From Mantis religiosa (taxonomy: Eukaryota > Arthropoda > Insecta > Mantodea > Mantidae): DNA of 64,000 bases. Below the pieces are notes generated by a model. It ran no database searches, had not been told where the DNA came from, and saw nothing but the letters and a program-made list of their open reading frames with translations. Within the stretch, counting starts at the first letter, position 1. Every line of letters begins with the position of its first letter. The stretch lies in assembly GCA_030765055.1 (NCBI GenBank), contig CM060958.1, positions 6,645,849-6,709,848 of the forward strand, written 5' to 3'. Made by a program: the position numbers and the translations under genes. This document shows, in pieces, positions 1-12,320 of the stretch.

Positions 1-2050
1 TTACCGGAACAGATAAACAGTTCAAACTTCTCTGCCCTTCATTCCCCTCTAGCCTTCTTGACGTAGGCATAGGGTATTATATTTCACCCAAAAACTCGAT
101 GCGGAGATTTCGCTGAAATTATGTGTATATTTTGAGGTCCCGCGAACCCAAAATGGGTCTTGTCTCTGTGTCCCTAAACAGCATAATTTGAAAACGAAAA
201 ATTGCTAAGCACCAAACGTATCACGTTATTCTAAAATTTATGCGACATGAAGGTTTTCAAAAAAAATGTCAATTTCCACACCAAACTACACTTTACATGA
301 AAATTTCTGGAGAAAAAACTGATTTTCTCAAAATTGGCTTTATTTTGATTAAATCACGATATTTCCATGACAGATGAAATGTATATCTTGACTTTTCTCA
401 AAATAGCTTTTGGATTTATCTTCATTTTGGATGATTTTTGCATAATTGCTAAAAGATAAATTAGAGAACGTTTTACTGCACAAAAATTTAATCTCTCTCT
501 CCCTCTCTCTCTTGTGGTCGCCAGTTCGTTTGTTATTGGTATTATTTGGAGTTTTCGAGTACCTATATGTACTTCTGCCAAATGGTAAATCGTTAAAATC
601 GTTATTCCTCTTCTTTCTTTACTTTGATCAGGCAGAATTTCGAAGCCATCTTAACTTATACTATTTTACGCCACTGCAAGAAACAAAGGAATGGTGGTTT
701 AGCACTTCGTAAGACGTATAATAAATTATTGGTTGAGCCAGGTGGCTCAGGCAGTAGTATCTGTAACTCATATTCGGGAGGTCATGCATTCATATCCCGT
801 GTACCGGCCAATTAACTTTTCTTTACTTCTTGTTTCTTTCGTGGCTTTACCGAGCTGCAAGATGAATGCCGAATTATCTAGATATTCAATAAAATAAACA
901 GAATGTTAAAAGGATGGCAAGTGTGTAACTAAAGTTATTTACAAGTTCGTAAGGTCAGATATCAAACGTCATGATATGATCAACACGTTAAAGTGACGTT
1001 TAATTAAAAAGGGCCCGGGTGCTAAAACATTCAAATCAATAGATATCAACAAATATCTGTCACAAAACATACAATTTGGACAAGAATTACACGCTTTAAA
1101 GTTTCTTTCATGTAGTTTATGAGTTATACAATTTGTTATTAAAAGCATTAACCCATTGAGAATATAAAAACTGATGGAAATATTTCCGCCTAAAGAGTAG
1201 TCTGTGTTTCGGGGACTTTTGGAGAGTCCTTATATCGCGTCCTAAGAAGCGGGTGAACGTAAATACTAATCCTGGTTTGTAGCCAGTTTTTTGTTTTTGA
1301 GTTAAGAAGCTGACATACACAAGCGTCTTTTTCTAGAAGTACTCTTTTTGGATTCAGGACGCTTAAAAACATAAGTAGTACCTATACGGACAGTAGAAAT
1401 TGAGTTTGATAAATGCAATAGACTTCTAAATTTGAATTTGACCAATGTGATCTGTTAATAAATATCTGGCAACTTGTCATTAATGAGACGTGTGTAGGTA
1501 CTCACCAAACAAGGATCTCCATCCGCGAGGAGGTTTCACTAACCAACAGATAACTGCAGTAACAGTCTTGTGCACTCTTCTTGCAAGTGGAGTATCCTCC
1601 CCTCTACACCTGTCGTGTTGGAAAGAGTGGCGGGAGTGTGCCTCACCTCTGACCCTAGCCCACGCTAACACAATTATTATTAACAGGACCTGGATTATGA
1701 CACCATCATAGACATCGCTCTCATGTACTTAAATCCAGTTTCCCGATTATATAAATATTTATTAGATCCCTTATGGTTTGTTTCTACGATTTTACATCAT
1801 TGACATTTTCCTAGCCTAGCCTAGCCTTTTGTCGCTTTTACATTGAGTATAAAACACTTACTTGTAAAGTTGTACTTCAATAATATAAATTAACCTATTA
1901 AAGTAACATTTTAATACTAAGAATGGATAAAATTTCACTTTAACCAATGCATGAACAAAATACATTCACTAGGCTTATATTTCAAATATGACATTTATTG
2001 TAGTTGTAACATTTAGTAATGAACTGTAAATCTGTAACTACAACTTCTAC
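1..2050. other. Unassigned AT-rich sequence, left edge
   Basis: No gene is recognised. The short open frames lack codon bias or family motifs. At about 735-812 a tRNA-like relic (GGTGGCTCAGGCAG followed by a B-box-like GCATTCATATCCC) suggests an old SINE. Positions 1811-1828 hold a short CCTAG repeat. Positions 1480-1700 are locally GC-richer but have no identifiable coding content. Confidence 0.4.
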
Positions 2051-2051
2051 T

Positions 2052-2096
2052 TATTCGACGTTTCGGGAGTGTACATCTCTTCCATCATCACGACAT
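2052..2096 (-). ncRNA. Hammerhead-like motif, PLE D 3' end (one core change)
   Basis: On minus: GUGAUGA (canonical CUGANGA with C to G), a short stem II (GG...CC), GAAA, the self-complementary ACGU, then the C of a GUC cleavage triplet. It matches the plus motif at 3047-3087 in order and spacing. The core substitution suggests weak or no activity. Confidence 0.55.
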
Positions 2097-2524
2097 TTTA
2101 ATAAATGTTATAACCACGAATGAGTCACTGGATATGACACAAATATAAACAAAGACAAAACACTATCAAAATTCGCATTACTGAACAAAATATTGTTTTC
2201 AGAAAATTAAATGTCAGCTCAGGAGATGGCGTGAGTATAGAAAATTAATTGGGTCAAAGATGCGTAACTACTTAACTTGATGATCAAGCTGTATTGATCT
2301 TTGCTTCTTAAGTCGACAGATTTCCATTATAAAGCCGGGTTCCAAGAAGAGCTGAACTGAAATCCAGCATCACGATTAAGCGTGCTCCTCTCGGAGGAAA
2401 TGGCAAAAGCCTCCTTAACTCTCCGCTCCCATTAACTGTTCCATTTTACCAAGATGGTCGTCTCCCGAAAGTTGCCTCTATGGGCGTTATCAAAACAATG
2501 CTCTGGCAACCCAGACTTCTCAGG

Positions 2525-2769
2525 GTTTTTCCTTTTTTGTAATTTTTTACGTCCTCCAACGTTAAGTCATATCGGACGATGAATGGAATGGTTGAAAGCT
2601 CAAATGAGCCCAGGTCCCATAAAGCTTCGAGTTACCTGACATTCGTCTTTTAGGATAAGGGAAAACCCTGGAAAAAACTTATCCAGGTAACTCGCCCTGA
2701 CCGAGATTCCAACTCGGGACCTCTTGAACGTGAGGCAGACACGCTACCATCTACGCTACCGAGGTGGGC
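2525..2769 (-). mobile_element. SINE family A, full copy
   Basis: tRNA-derived SINE in minus orientation. The A box (TAGCGTAGATGG) and B box (GAGTTGGAATC, near GGTTCGANTCC) lie at the right end and an A-rich tail (T-rich on plus) at the left. It is flanked by the 10-bp direct repeat ACTTCTCAGG at 2515-2524 and 2770-2779, a target-site duplication. The insertion separates the QPEK and LPEH codons of the PLE D endonuclease frame, so it is younger than that element. Confidence 0.9.
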
Positions 2770-3046
2770 ACTTCTCAGGTTGCATTAAACGAATGTTCCG
2801 TTCATGTTCGTTTATTCTGGTAGCGGTGGGCGTTCCGGTTTGTCCTATATACGGTGTCCCATGTTCACAGGGAATGCGGTACACTCCCGGAACTTGGAAG
2901 TCCAGTTTGTCTTTCACTGGTCTCAACAGATGTTTAAACTTTGGAGGTGGCTTGTGGATGGTCCTGATGTATTTGGCGAGAATTATGCTGATTCTGCCGG
3001 ATAGGTTGTCGGTAACTGTATTTGTGGTTATAACATTTATTAAAAT

Positions 3047-3087
3047 ATCCTGATGATGGAAAAGATGTTCGCTCCGGAAACGTCGAT
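3047..3087 (+). ncRNA. Hammerhead ribozyme motif, inverted end of PLE D
   Basis: CUGAUGA at 3050-3056, 20 nt forming stem II (UGGA...UCCG), GAAA at 3077-3080, then CGU and the cleavage C at 3084 (GUC). Stem I pairs AUC (3047-3049) with GAU (3085-3087). Stem III is the self-complementary ACGU without a loop. Both catalytic boxes are canonical. Known family: PLE hammerheads; activity here is inferred, not shown. Confidence 0.75.
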
Positions 3088-3095
3088 TTCTAATC

Positions 3096-4085
3096 GTCTT
3101 TTCACCTGGCTTGTTTCCCAAGAATATCTCGAACATATCCGTCACCAGGAAAGCTTCAGATCTTACCAGATAAAAAGTTTAAAATTCGGGGTGATTTTCA
3201 AAGTATTATAAAAATAAAAAACTATAAAATTTGAAAAATTCCAGAGAATGTAAACTGCATGTTACAAATGAAGGCGAATAAATTTTCGGCATTAGTGTTT
3301 AAGCCCCAGGATCTCTGTATTAAATACTGCTGCTGTAGTTACGTAATGAAATTCCTACCGATCAAATAGATACTTTCGTAACACCGCGAATCGCAAACAC
3401 AAGCAGTGAATTACCTCAATTAGAATTTGGGCATGCTCTTTTCAAATTATATGAAATAAGGAAAAACAATTAATTGAACTGGCATGAGATTTTATCAACT
3501 GATGGTGATTGCTTTTCTCAAGAGTTCAATGCAGAAAGTGCAATAATAACAAAAGAATTAAGTAATCATAATGTTCGTGTAAGGAAACACTGTTACTACC
3601 ACTCCTTAAGGAAATTAGGTTGGGCTCCGTAATAAATAGCTGATTGAAGGGCGTAGTTGCAAGAAAAAACACACGACTTTCTCCACCCCTAACAAATCGA
3701 CGAGTGTTCATAATATAAAACGTGATTCTTCTGTTCACGTTATGACATTTATGATATACCTATATTTTACCTAGGAATGATTACAAATTAAACAACGAGG
3801 CTTAGTTGTATAAAACATACAACATTCAAATGTTCAATCGTAGTAACGAGCTCTTGTAGTCGAAACAATAAACAGGAATCACAAACTTTCAAGCGTGTTT
3901 GTTAGTTGACGTAATTGGGGAAAAATATGAAATTCGAGTGCGGTTTAGTCAGTGCCGTGTTTCAAAATCTATGGGGTTACCAAGGGAAGTTTGTGTTATC
4001 ATCATGTACTGTCATTTGTTACACTTGCGGTGCTGATTTATAGATTAGTTTGGATTTTACAGACATTTCAATAAGTTGCTCAACA
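3096..4085. other. Unassigned sequence between PLE D and a mariner relic
   Basis: No coding, RNA or repeat feature is recognised. The stretch is AT-rich with short frames only. Confidence 0.35.
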
Positions 4086-5137
4086 TGTTTTTGCTGAAAT
4101 GCAAAATGTGCAGTACCGGTCAGTGAATCGCTTTTTACTTTAAGATGGGGAAAACTTGTGAGAAGATAAAACCGAAATTTGATGTTGTTTATGGAGACCT
4201 TTCGCCTTCTGTGACAACAGTTAGATATTGATATAAGGAATTTAAACGTGGTCGAGCATCAGTTTTTGACGAGGAGCCCCAGGACGCCTGCAGATATGGT
4301 TACCGAGGAAATCATTGAAAATGTCCACGCTATGATTCTCGCTGACCGTGGAACGAAAGTACGCGAAGTGGCAGAAGCCATAGGTGTATCGACGGGAACG
4401 CCAATTCATATTTTGCACAATAAGTTAGAGATGGGAAAGCTGCCGGGTTTGCTCACAGTGGACAAGCGACTGTGACTTTCAACTTCGGAGCTGTTTCGAG
4501 CAGTTAAAGCGAAATAAGGACATTTTGCATCGAGTTGTTATTTACCTGGATTCATCATTATTCTCCCGAAACCAAGAAACAATCAAAACAATGGGTTACT
4601 TCCAAAGAATCCACTCCAAATAAGGCAAAGACGGCTGGAAAAGTGATGGCGACGATTTTTTGGGATGCCGAGGGTTTGATACTCATTGACTTCTCGGAAA
4701 AAGGTAAAACGATTACTGGAGCATACTACAATGAGTTAGTTATTGGCTAACTCAATAAAAAGTTGAAGGAGACACGGTCCTATATAGAAAAAGAAGAAAG
4801 TTCTGTTTTACCACTATAATGCCCCAACACATTCTCCGGAGGTTCCAACGCCAAACTGTATGAATTGCGCTATGAATTGCTGCCATATTCTGTTCCTAAA
4901 TATGAAGAAATGGCTCAGGAACAAAAGTTAGGTGAAATGGGGAAGCCATCATTGAGACAGAGTCGTATTTTGCAGAGCTTGACAATTCTTATTTTTGGAG
5001 GGGGTTAAAAATTGCAGGAGCGTTGGGAGAAGTGTGTATCCCAAAAACGGGACTATGTTGAGAAATAAATAGTTTATGTTTAAAACAAAAACTGACTCTT
5101 CATTCTTAACACGGATGTTTATTGGAGCTCCCTCGTA
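4086..5137 (+). pseudogene. Degenerate mariner transposase
   Basis: Plus-strand relic of a mariner-family transposase in several frames. Recognisable parts are FKRGRASVFDEE (about 4230), the helix-turn-helix region VREVAEAIGVSTGT (about 4360), WIHHYSPETKKQSKQW (about 4546-4593), KVMATIFWDAEGLILIDF (about 4640), and a C-terminus reading LQERWEKCVSQKRDYVEK up to about 5068. The second catalytic motif HDNAP reads HYNAP near 4820, and the third-aspartate segment is deleted around 4890. There are several stops and frameshifts. CCTCGTA at about 5130-5136 probably marks the right inverted repeat; the left one was not found. Inactive. Confidence 0.8.
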
Positions 5138-6593
5138 CTATGAAAGTGACTGATGCTAGAAACAATTTAATTGGCAGCAACTCCCCGTGTTGTAGTGAGC
5201 GTTTTAATACTTCCTTAGTATTTACTCGAAAAATATTTACCTTTTTAATAATACTAAAATGGTAAAGTATGCATTTCATCCTAAATTTCTATATTGAGAT
5301 TCCTTGTAAATATACATTTTGAACCTCTGATTAATAATAGCATTCTCGGAAAAAATGTCCGGAAGCACGCGTGTGCATGTCCAAACAACATATCTCAAAA
5401 ACAAAATGTTAGCTAAATATCAAATTTGGTATTTAAGTACAGTAATTTCCAAAGATGCGGCAGCAATATTTTCAAGAAAATCGATCAAACCAAATTAGTC
5501 TTTATCTGAAAAATGTTTCTTATTTATGTTTAAATATTTGCACAACAAATAATATAATGAATTTCTTGTGAATAGCTTCACTCTCAATGAGTTTTCTATA
5601 ACTATGAAGGGTAATAGATAGACAAAAATGTATTGCTCTACATTTTATACCTCGTTTAAAATGTAATTTATTTCCGTGTCTTTGTGGTTATTTATAATAT
5701 CTTTTCCTTTTTGTTTTCTTTCTTTCTTTTCTCGTAGTTACGTAATAGCAAGGGACCTTTTCAACGTTTCTCCTCCAAGTACCAACAACGAAAGCTATGA
5801 ATCATTTCTGCATGTGTTTATTTCTATTAATAAGCTTTTGAAACAGATAAGAGTAGAGAAGTTCCTGCGGAACGGCATTTCCTTATGCAAAAGCAATCAA
5901 GGAAAGTTCCCGTTGGTTCTTATTGTGAAATAAAATGTGGATTCTCCAGTGGCTTCAAGTGTCATTAAGAATGAGAAAGTGAATTTTACCTGCCCTGAAA
6001 AGAATAAAGTGGATCCACCGGGTTTGCCCCAACCTACTTTTGGCTCAGCTATGACGTATTTATGAGACTAAAACCAAACCTCTAGTGCTTGGGGAAATAA
6101 CTAAGAGGGACGCGGTAATGCACTTAAGAGGCAAGGTTGGGTATCATTGTTTTGGGAATCTCCATGAAGAAACGTGAAACATAGATAGGGCAGTTGGTTG
6201 TGACGCAAGGGGTACCTAACGTCTTGACGCTGCATGTGAAGGGAAGTAATTCGTAAAAGAACACATGGACACACAACTTGTGGAGACATAAAAGAACCTA
6301 AAGCCTGATAAAGGGGCTTCTAAGCAATTTAAGCGGTCTTACACACCCAACACAGAATGGGATGCTGAGAACCAAAGCAGTTAAAGAGCATTCAAAAGTA
6401 AATAACAGCTTCTTTTCCCCTGTACACCTGTTTGTTCTCACGGAGAGGGTCTCTCTGAGATCCGAACAGCACCGAATAACAGGGCAGAGGCATTTCCTCA
6501 AAGAAGTGCACCACCTCACCTGCCGTTCACTCGCCTGATCCTTTGTCCCTGAATTGAAATGACCGCAAATTGTGGCCAGAAAAATTCGCGGCA
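5138..6593. other. Unassigned sequence left of the expanded mariner
   Basis: No confident feature. The open frames at 5676-5933 and 6101-6636 show no family motif, ordered splice signals or repeat match within the window. Confidence 0.35.
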
Positions 6594-6675
6594 TACGAGG
6601 GTGGTCTTCAAAGTTTCCGACCAAATAAATATACAAGACTTTTTATCAGATTTTTGTTTAAAACATAGTGTCCTT

Positions 6676-9600
6676 GTAGCTCTACACACTTCTCCCAGCG
6701 ATGCTCCCATCTCTGTAACCCGTCCAAATAGTACTCGGCGTTTTCCAACACAGTCTCCTTGTAACTCTACACACTTCTCCTAGCGATGCTCCCATCTCTG
6801 TAACCTGTCCAAACAGTACTCGGCGTTTTTCAACATAGTCTCCTTGTAACTCTACACACTTCTCCCAGCGATGTTCCCATCTGTGTAACCCGTCCAAATA
6901 GTACTCCGCGTTTTTCAACATAGACTCCTTATAACTCTACACACTTCTCCCAGCGATGCTCCCATCTCTGTAACCCGGCCAAATAGTACTCGGCGTTTTT
7001 CAACATAGTCTCCTTGTAACTCTACACACTTCTCCCAGCGATGTTCCCATCTGTGTAACCCGTCCAAATAGTACTCGGCGTTTTTCTACATAGTCTCCTT
7101 GTAACTCTACACACTTCTCCCAGCGATGTTCCCATCTCTGTAACACGTCCAAATAGTACTCGGCGTTTTTCAACATAGTCTCCTTGTAACTCTACACACT
7201 TCTCCCATCGATGTTCTCATCTCTGTAATCCATCCAAATAGTACTCGGCGTTTTTCAACATAGTCTCCTTGTAGCTCTACACACTTCTCCCATCGATGTT
7301 CTCATCTCTGTAATCCATCCAAATAGTACTCGGCGTTTTTCAACATAGTCTCCTTGTAATTATACATACTTCTCCCATCGATGTTCCCATCTCTGTAACC
7401 CGTCCAAATAGTACTCGACGTTTTTCAACATAGTCTCCTTGTAGCTCTACACACTTCTCCCATCGATGTTCTCATCTCTGTAATCCATCCAAATAGTACT
7501 CGGCGTTTTTCAACATAGTCTCCTTGTAGCTCTACACACTTCTCCCATCGATGTTCTCATCTCTGTAATCCATCCAAATAGTACTCGGCGTTTTTCAACA
7601 TAGTCTCCTTGTAACTCTACACACTTCTCCCAGCGATGTTCCCATCTGTGTAACCCGTCCAAATAGTACTCGGCGTTTTTCTACATAGTCTCCTTGTAAC
7701 TCTACACACTTCTCCCAGCGATGTTCCCATCTCTGTAACACGTCCAAATAGTACTCGGCGTTTTTCAACATAGTCTCCTTGTAACTCTACACACTTCTCC
7801 CATCGATGTTCTCATCTCTGTAATCCATCCAAATAGTACTCGGCGTTTTTCAACATAGTCTCCTTGTAGCTCTACACACTTCTCCCATCGATGTTCTCAT
7901 CTCTGTAATCCATCCAAATAGTACTCGGCGTTTTTCAACATAGTCTCCTTGTAATTATACATACTTCTCCCATCGATGTTCCCATCTCTGTAACCCGTCC
8001 AAATAGTACTCGACGTTTTTCAACATAGTCTCCTTGTAGCTCTACACACTTCTCCCATCGATGTTCTCATCTCTGTAATCCATCCAAATAGTACTCGGCG
8101 TTTTTCAACATAGTCTCCTTGTAGCTCTACACACTTCTCCCATCGATGTTCTCATCTCTGTAATCCATCCAAATAGTACTCGGCGTTTTTCAACATAGTC
8201 TCCTTGTAATTATACATACTTCTCCCATCGATGTTCCCATCTCTGTAACCCGTCCAAATAGTACTCGACGTTTTTCAACATAGTCTCCTTGTAGCTCTAC
8301 ACACTTCTCCCATCGATGTTCTCATCTCTGTAATCCATCCAAATAGTACTCGGCGTTTTTCAACATAGTCTCCTTGTAGCTCTACACACTTCTCCCATCG
8401 ATGTTCTCATCTCTGTAATCCATCCAAATAGTACTCGGCGTTTTTCAACATAGTCTCCTTGTAGCTCTACACACTTCACCCAGCGATGCTCTCATCTCTG
8501 TAACCCGTCCAAATAGTACTCGGTGTTTTTTCAACATAGTCCCCTTGTAACTCTACACACTTCTCCCAGCGATGTTCCCATCTCTGTAACACGTCCAAAT
8601 AGTACTCGGCGTTTTTCAACATAGTCTCCTTGTAGCTCTACACACTTCTCCCATCGATGTTCTCATCTGTGTAATCCATCCAAATAGTACTCGGCGTTTT
8701 GCAACATAGTCTCCTTGTAGCTCTACACACTTCTCCCATCGATGTTCTCATCTCTGTAACCCGTCCAAATAGTACTCGGCGTTTTTCAACATAGTCTCCT
8801 TGTAGCTCTACACACTTCTCCCATCGATGTTCTCATCTCTGTAATCCATCCAAATAGTACTCGGCGTTTTTCAACATAGTCTCCTTGTAGCTCTACACAC
8901 TTCTCTCGGCGATGTTCTCATCTCTGTAACCCGTCCAAACAGTACTCGGCGTTTTTCAACATAGTCTCCTTGTAGCTCTACACACTTCTCCCATCGATGT
9001 TCTCATCTCTGTAACCCGTCCAAATAGTACTCGGCGTTTTTCAACATAGTCTCCTTGTAACTCTACACACTTCTCCCAGCGATGTTCCCATCTCTGTAAC
9101 CCGTCCAAATAGTACTCGGCGTTTTTCAACATAGTCTCCTTGTAGCTCTACACACTTCTCCCATCGATGTTCTCATCTCTGTAACCCGTCCAAACAGTAC
9201 TCGACGTTTTTCAACATAGTCTCCTTGTAACTCTACACACTTCTCCCAGCAATGCTCTCATTTCTGTAACCCGTCCAAATAGTACTCGGCGTTTTTCAAC
9301 ATAGTCTCCTTGTAACTCTACACACTTCTCCCAGCGATGTTCCCATCTCTGTAACCCGTCCAAATAGTACTCGACGTTTTTCAACATAGTCTCCTTGTAG
9401 CTCTACACACTTCTCCCATCGATGTTCTCATCTCTGTAACCCGTCCAAACAGTACTCGACGTTTTTCAACATAGTCTCCTTGTAACTCTACACACTTCTC
9501 CCAGCAATGCTCTCATTTCTGTAACCCGTCCAAATAGTACTCGGCGTTTTTCAACATAGTCTCCTTGTAACTCTACACACTTCTTCCAGCGATGCTCCCA

Positions 9601-9716
9601 TCTCTTTAACCCGCTCAAATAGTACTCGGCGTTTTTCAACATAGTCTCCTTGTAACTCTACACACTTCTCCCAGCGATGCTCCCATCTCTGTAACCCGTC
9701 CAAATAGTACTCGACT
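6676..9716. repeat. 85-bp minisatellite, about 36 copies, from the mariner transposase C-terminus
   Basis: The marker CGGCGTTTTTCAACATAG recurs at 6736, 6821, 6906, 6991, 7076, 7161 and so on to about 9711, a period of 85 bp. Read on minus, each unit encodes YLDGLQRWEHRWEKCVELQG and flanking residues. Because 85 is not a multiple of three, the frame changes in each unit. A seven-unit higher-order period is visible: the variant TTTTTCTACATAG at 7081 recurs at 7676, 595 bp away (7 x 85). Variant blocks (CATCGATGTTCTCATC against CAGCGATGTTCCCATC) alternate, so the array grew by multi-unit duplication. Confidence 0.95.
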
Positions 9717-10090
9717 TTTTTCTCTGTAAAATATTTGTTCACGAAGTTGATTGTCTCTTCATTTGCCGAAAATCTCTGTTCTCCGAGTGCAATTTTCAGA
9801 TGAGGGAACGAAAAGAAGTCGCTTGGGGCTAGATCTGGTGAGTCAAGCAGTTCAAACCGTAATTCGTGGATGTTAGCCATTGCAACCGCTGAGGTATGAG
9901 ACGGTGATTTGTCTTGGTGAAACAGGATTTTCTTTTTCTGCAAATGTGGCCGTTTCTCCATAAGTTCTGCCTTCAGCTTCTCAGGTAATGATGCGTATTA
10001 TGCTCCTGTGATGGTTTTTCCTTTTTGAAGATAATCGTTTAAAATATCTTCATGACTATCGCAAAAAACAGTCGGCATCACTTTCCCAGT

Positions 10091-10121
<31 letters not shown>

Positions 10122-10678
10122 GGCCGGTTCCCCCTTTGCAGTCCACTATTTGGACTGTATTTTTGTTTCGGGCGTGTAATGGTGTATTCAAGTTTCATCA
10201 ACAGTAATTAATCGGCGCCAAAACTCGGATTTATTGTGCCTAAACTGGGCCAGCAGAGCGTTGGAAATGATTAATCGAACACGTTTTTGGTCTAACGTGA
10301 GCAAACGCGGCACCCAAAGCGCGGACAGCTTTCTCATGTCTAAATGTTGATTTAATATGTGACAAACACTTTCTTTTGACATGTCCATAGCCTCTGCTGT
10401 CTCTTCCTTTCTAATTCGGCGGTCATCTAGCACCATTTGGCGAACTATGGCGATGTTTTCGTCGGTAGTTGTAGTTTTGGACGTCCTGAATGTCCCAAGC
10501 TCTTACGGCCACGTTTAAATTCAGCTGTCCAAAATTTTACTGTGGTAAATGGTGGTACAGAGTCCCCATACACAGAATCCAACTCATCTTTGATTTGTGT
10601 AGGCGTATTGCCTTTCAAAAACAAATATTTAATGACAGCTCGATACTCAATTTTATCTATTTTCATAAAAACGCTCAC
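9630..10678 (-). pseudogene. Mariner transposase relic (frameshifted)
   Basis: The N-terminus MSVFMKIDKIEYRAVIKYLF leads to FWTAEFKRGRKSLGHSGRPK. A frameshift near 10450 moves to VRQMVLDDRRIRKEETAEAM, then WVPRLLTLDQKR and the first catalytic motif LITVDET at about 10190. After a 30-odd-base homopolymer (10094-10123) it continues KVMPTVFCDS and KILFHQDKSPSHTSAVAMAN (second catalytic position, HQD). The third motif reads LLDSPDLAPSDFF; relative to family members with HPPYSPDLAPSD it has lost four residues, giving D30D instead of D34D. It ends with WEHRWEKCVELQGDYVEK, which enters the tandem array. Non-functional. Confidence 0.88.
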
Positions 10679-10840
10679 ATTAATTCAGTAAGACGGGCGT
10701 TGCATATCAACTGAGCGTCCAAAATGGCTGAAATTTTGGTGAGTAACTGTCAACAGATGAACAATGAAATTCACTAGCTTTTATTTACGAGTGCTGTCAT
10801 CTTCATGTTGAGGTCGGAAACTTTTCAGACCACCCTCGTA

Positions 10841-11589
10841 TAATCCATCGAGCATTCGCCTGCTAGCCAGGGAAAACGAAAAATATCCCGGGTTCAAAAT
10901 GGTCAATTCAATGAGAATCCAACTCGGGACTTTCTGAGCGCGAACCTTACACGTTACTAGGGAACCATGTCTGATTGGAACAGGTTTGGGAAGCGTGTTC
11001 TAAAACATACGTACAGTTTTTACTTCGTGTAAGTTTGTATTTTGCATCCAACGCATGAACATGCATCGTGAGATTGCTGCAATTAAGATGAATATGAAAT
11101 ATATAAGACTGGCTTGAGGTCAGTGAAAGGAGCTGTTACTTTCCGTAATTATACAGCATCCAGAAGTACTGTCACTTAAGATGACTGGATTAACTGGATT
11201 TTATCCATTTCAGTGGAATTTCTCATGAAAGTGGTCATTTCCACAGAGGGTAAAAACATTCACCAAAGTTGTTTTTCTCCCGCATGCTCCATTAAAGCCC
11301 CAAGTCGTAGTTCACATCCTGACTGAGATTCTTTCCCCCCGGGTTATCTCGATAAATACCGGGTAAGCAGCCTGGATAAAAAAGTGGGAGGTTTCCTTCG
11401 TAAATATCATTTCCAAATTGTAGTTTTATTAGTATCACCGTCTGTGGTGTTGTGTGCTGCTGCATTATAGGTACATTATTTAAAAGTGTACCTATGTGTT
11501 AAAGGGATACGTTAGGGATACATCAGCCTAAAAGAAAAATTGCCCCAAATGTAATTGGGTACCCAAGGATACGAACTTAAAGATCATAT
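10841..11589. other. Unassigned sequence
   Basis: No gene is recognised. Around 10850-10960 and 11290-11340, phrases like CCCGGGTTCAAAATGG and GACTGAGATTC resemble decayed tRNA-derived SINE promoter sequence, too degraded to place. Confidence 0.3.
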
Positions 11590-12096
11590 TGTGACTTTGT
11601 GGGTTCGTAGAATTAAAAGTCCAACTTGCAGAAATTCAAAATGTTCTTTATTTCCGTAGAAATACACTCTGTTCAATCCTTCAGTAGCAGCATTACGTCA
11701 CATACACAATTACAATCTACCAAGGTCGTTGTCCACAATAAAGAGCTTACTCAACTTCCACTGTTTACAACAAATCTTGTTACAACTCCTGTTTACGACT
11801 ACGTTTACTACTTTTTACAGCTGCTCGAGACTGCCCGCTGGCATGTCGCAATCTCTTATATATCTCATTGATCATTTCTAGACTGTTCTAAAACAAACAA
11901 GAAACCGAATAATCTCTATCAATCAAGATGTCACTAGAAATTTCCATTTATCTTAGTTTGTTTTTGCATGCCTTTTATCTCCGAGCTATGTTTATCTGCT
12001 TATGGAGGCTCTTTATCTCCGTGATATCCATCTGTTATCGACCCCGCGAACCCTTCTAGCGTGTACGCCGCCAGTCGAAATAATGGATTCGTGACA
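11590..12096. mobile_element. LTR-like element (probable solo LTR)
   Basis: It begins TGTGACTTTGTGGGTTCGTA, the same start as the better delimited solo LTR at 44190-44587, and can be read to GATTCGTGACA at 12096, giving TG...CA ends. The flanking four bases (ATAT and GTAT) differ by one, compatible with an old 4-bp duplication. No internal retrotransposon coding sequence is adjacent. Confidence 0.5.
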
Positions 12097-12320
12097 GTAT
12101 AAAGAAATCGTTTAAAAGTTAGGTTTTTTTTTTCTTCTTCTTCTTTCTGGTTGAAAAATACCTTCGAATCTTGGTGATGGTCTTCGTTTTCAGAAGAAAT
12201 TATGATAGGACAAATGAAAGAGTACCCCTGACTGCACATGATAAATAAACATGCAGTTACTGTGCTAAGTAGAAGACGTGGAAAGTGCCTTCCGGTTTGA
12301 ATGTAGAGATGAAAGTGACC

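Larger units (their letters stand above)
2052..3095 (-). mobile_element. Penelope-like element D, 5'-truncated, inverted ends, split by a SINE
   Basis: The minus strand encodes the C-terminal part of a Penelope-like retroelement. From about 3025 down to 2770 it has HKPPPKFKHLLRPVKD, then the GIY-YIG start GVYRIPCEHGTPYIGQTG and a QPEK segment. A SINE interrupts it at 2525-2769. The frame resumes at 2514 with LPEHCFDNAH and ends near DAGFQFSSSWNPAL (about 2335), both typical of the PLE C-terminus. RT core motifs are absent, so the copy is 5'-truncated. The two ends are inverted copies: GTGGTTATAACATTTATTAAAAT occurs at about 3024-3046 on plus and again near 2100-2126 on minus, each followed by a hammerhead-like motif. 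The N-terminal part of the minus frame (3030-3145) is antisense of the inverted end, not PLE protein. Confidence 0.85.
6596..10838 (-). mobile_element. Mariner element enlarged by an internal minisatellite
   Basis: Terminal inverted repeats are visible: CGAGGGTGGTCTTCAAAGTT begins at 6596 and its counterpart, the complement of CGAGGGTGGTCTGAAAAGTT, ends at 10838. Both are flanked by TA (6594-6595 and 10839-10840), the mariner target. The element is 4.24 kb, against about 1.3 kb for a normal mariner; the excess is the 85-bp array at 6676-9716. The transposase remnant is on minus between 10678 and about 9630. The right part appears co-linear with a complete element, so the size comes from internal amplification rather than nested insertion. 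Confidence 0.92.

Noticed and set aside
3030..3145. N-terminal 40 residues of the minus frame as PLE protein
   Set aside because: This part is antisense of the inverted PLE end carrying the plus hammerhead; true PLE similarity begins near HKPPPKFKHLL.
5676..5933. 85-residue frame as a small membrane or secreted protein
   Set aside because: It starts hydrophobic, but there is no splice, promoter or family support and composition follows the AT-rich background.
6676..9716. CRISPR-like array
   Set aside because: No alternation of constant repeats and unique spacers; the whole 85-bp unit is repeated and it encodes the mariner C-terminus on minus, in a eukaryotic context.
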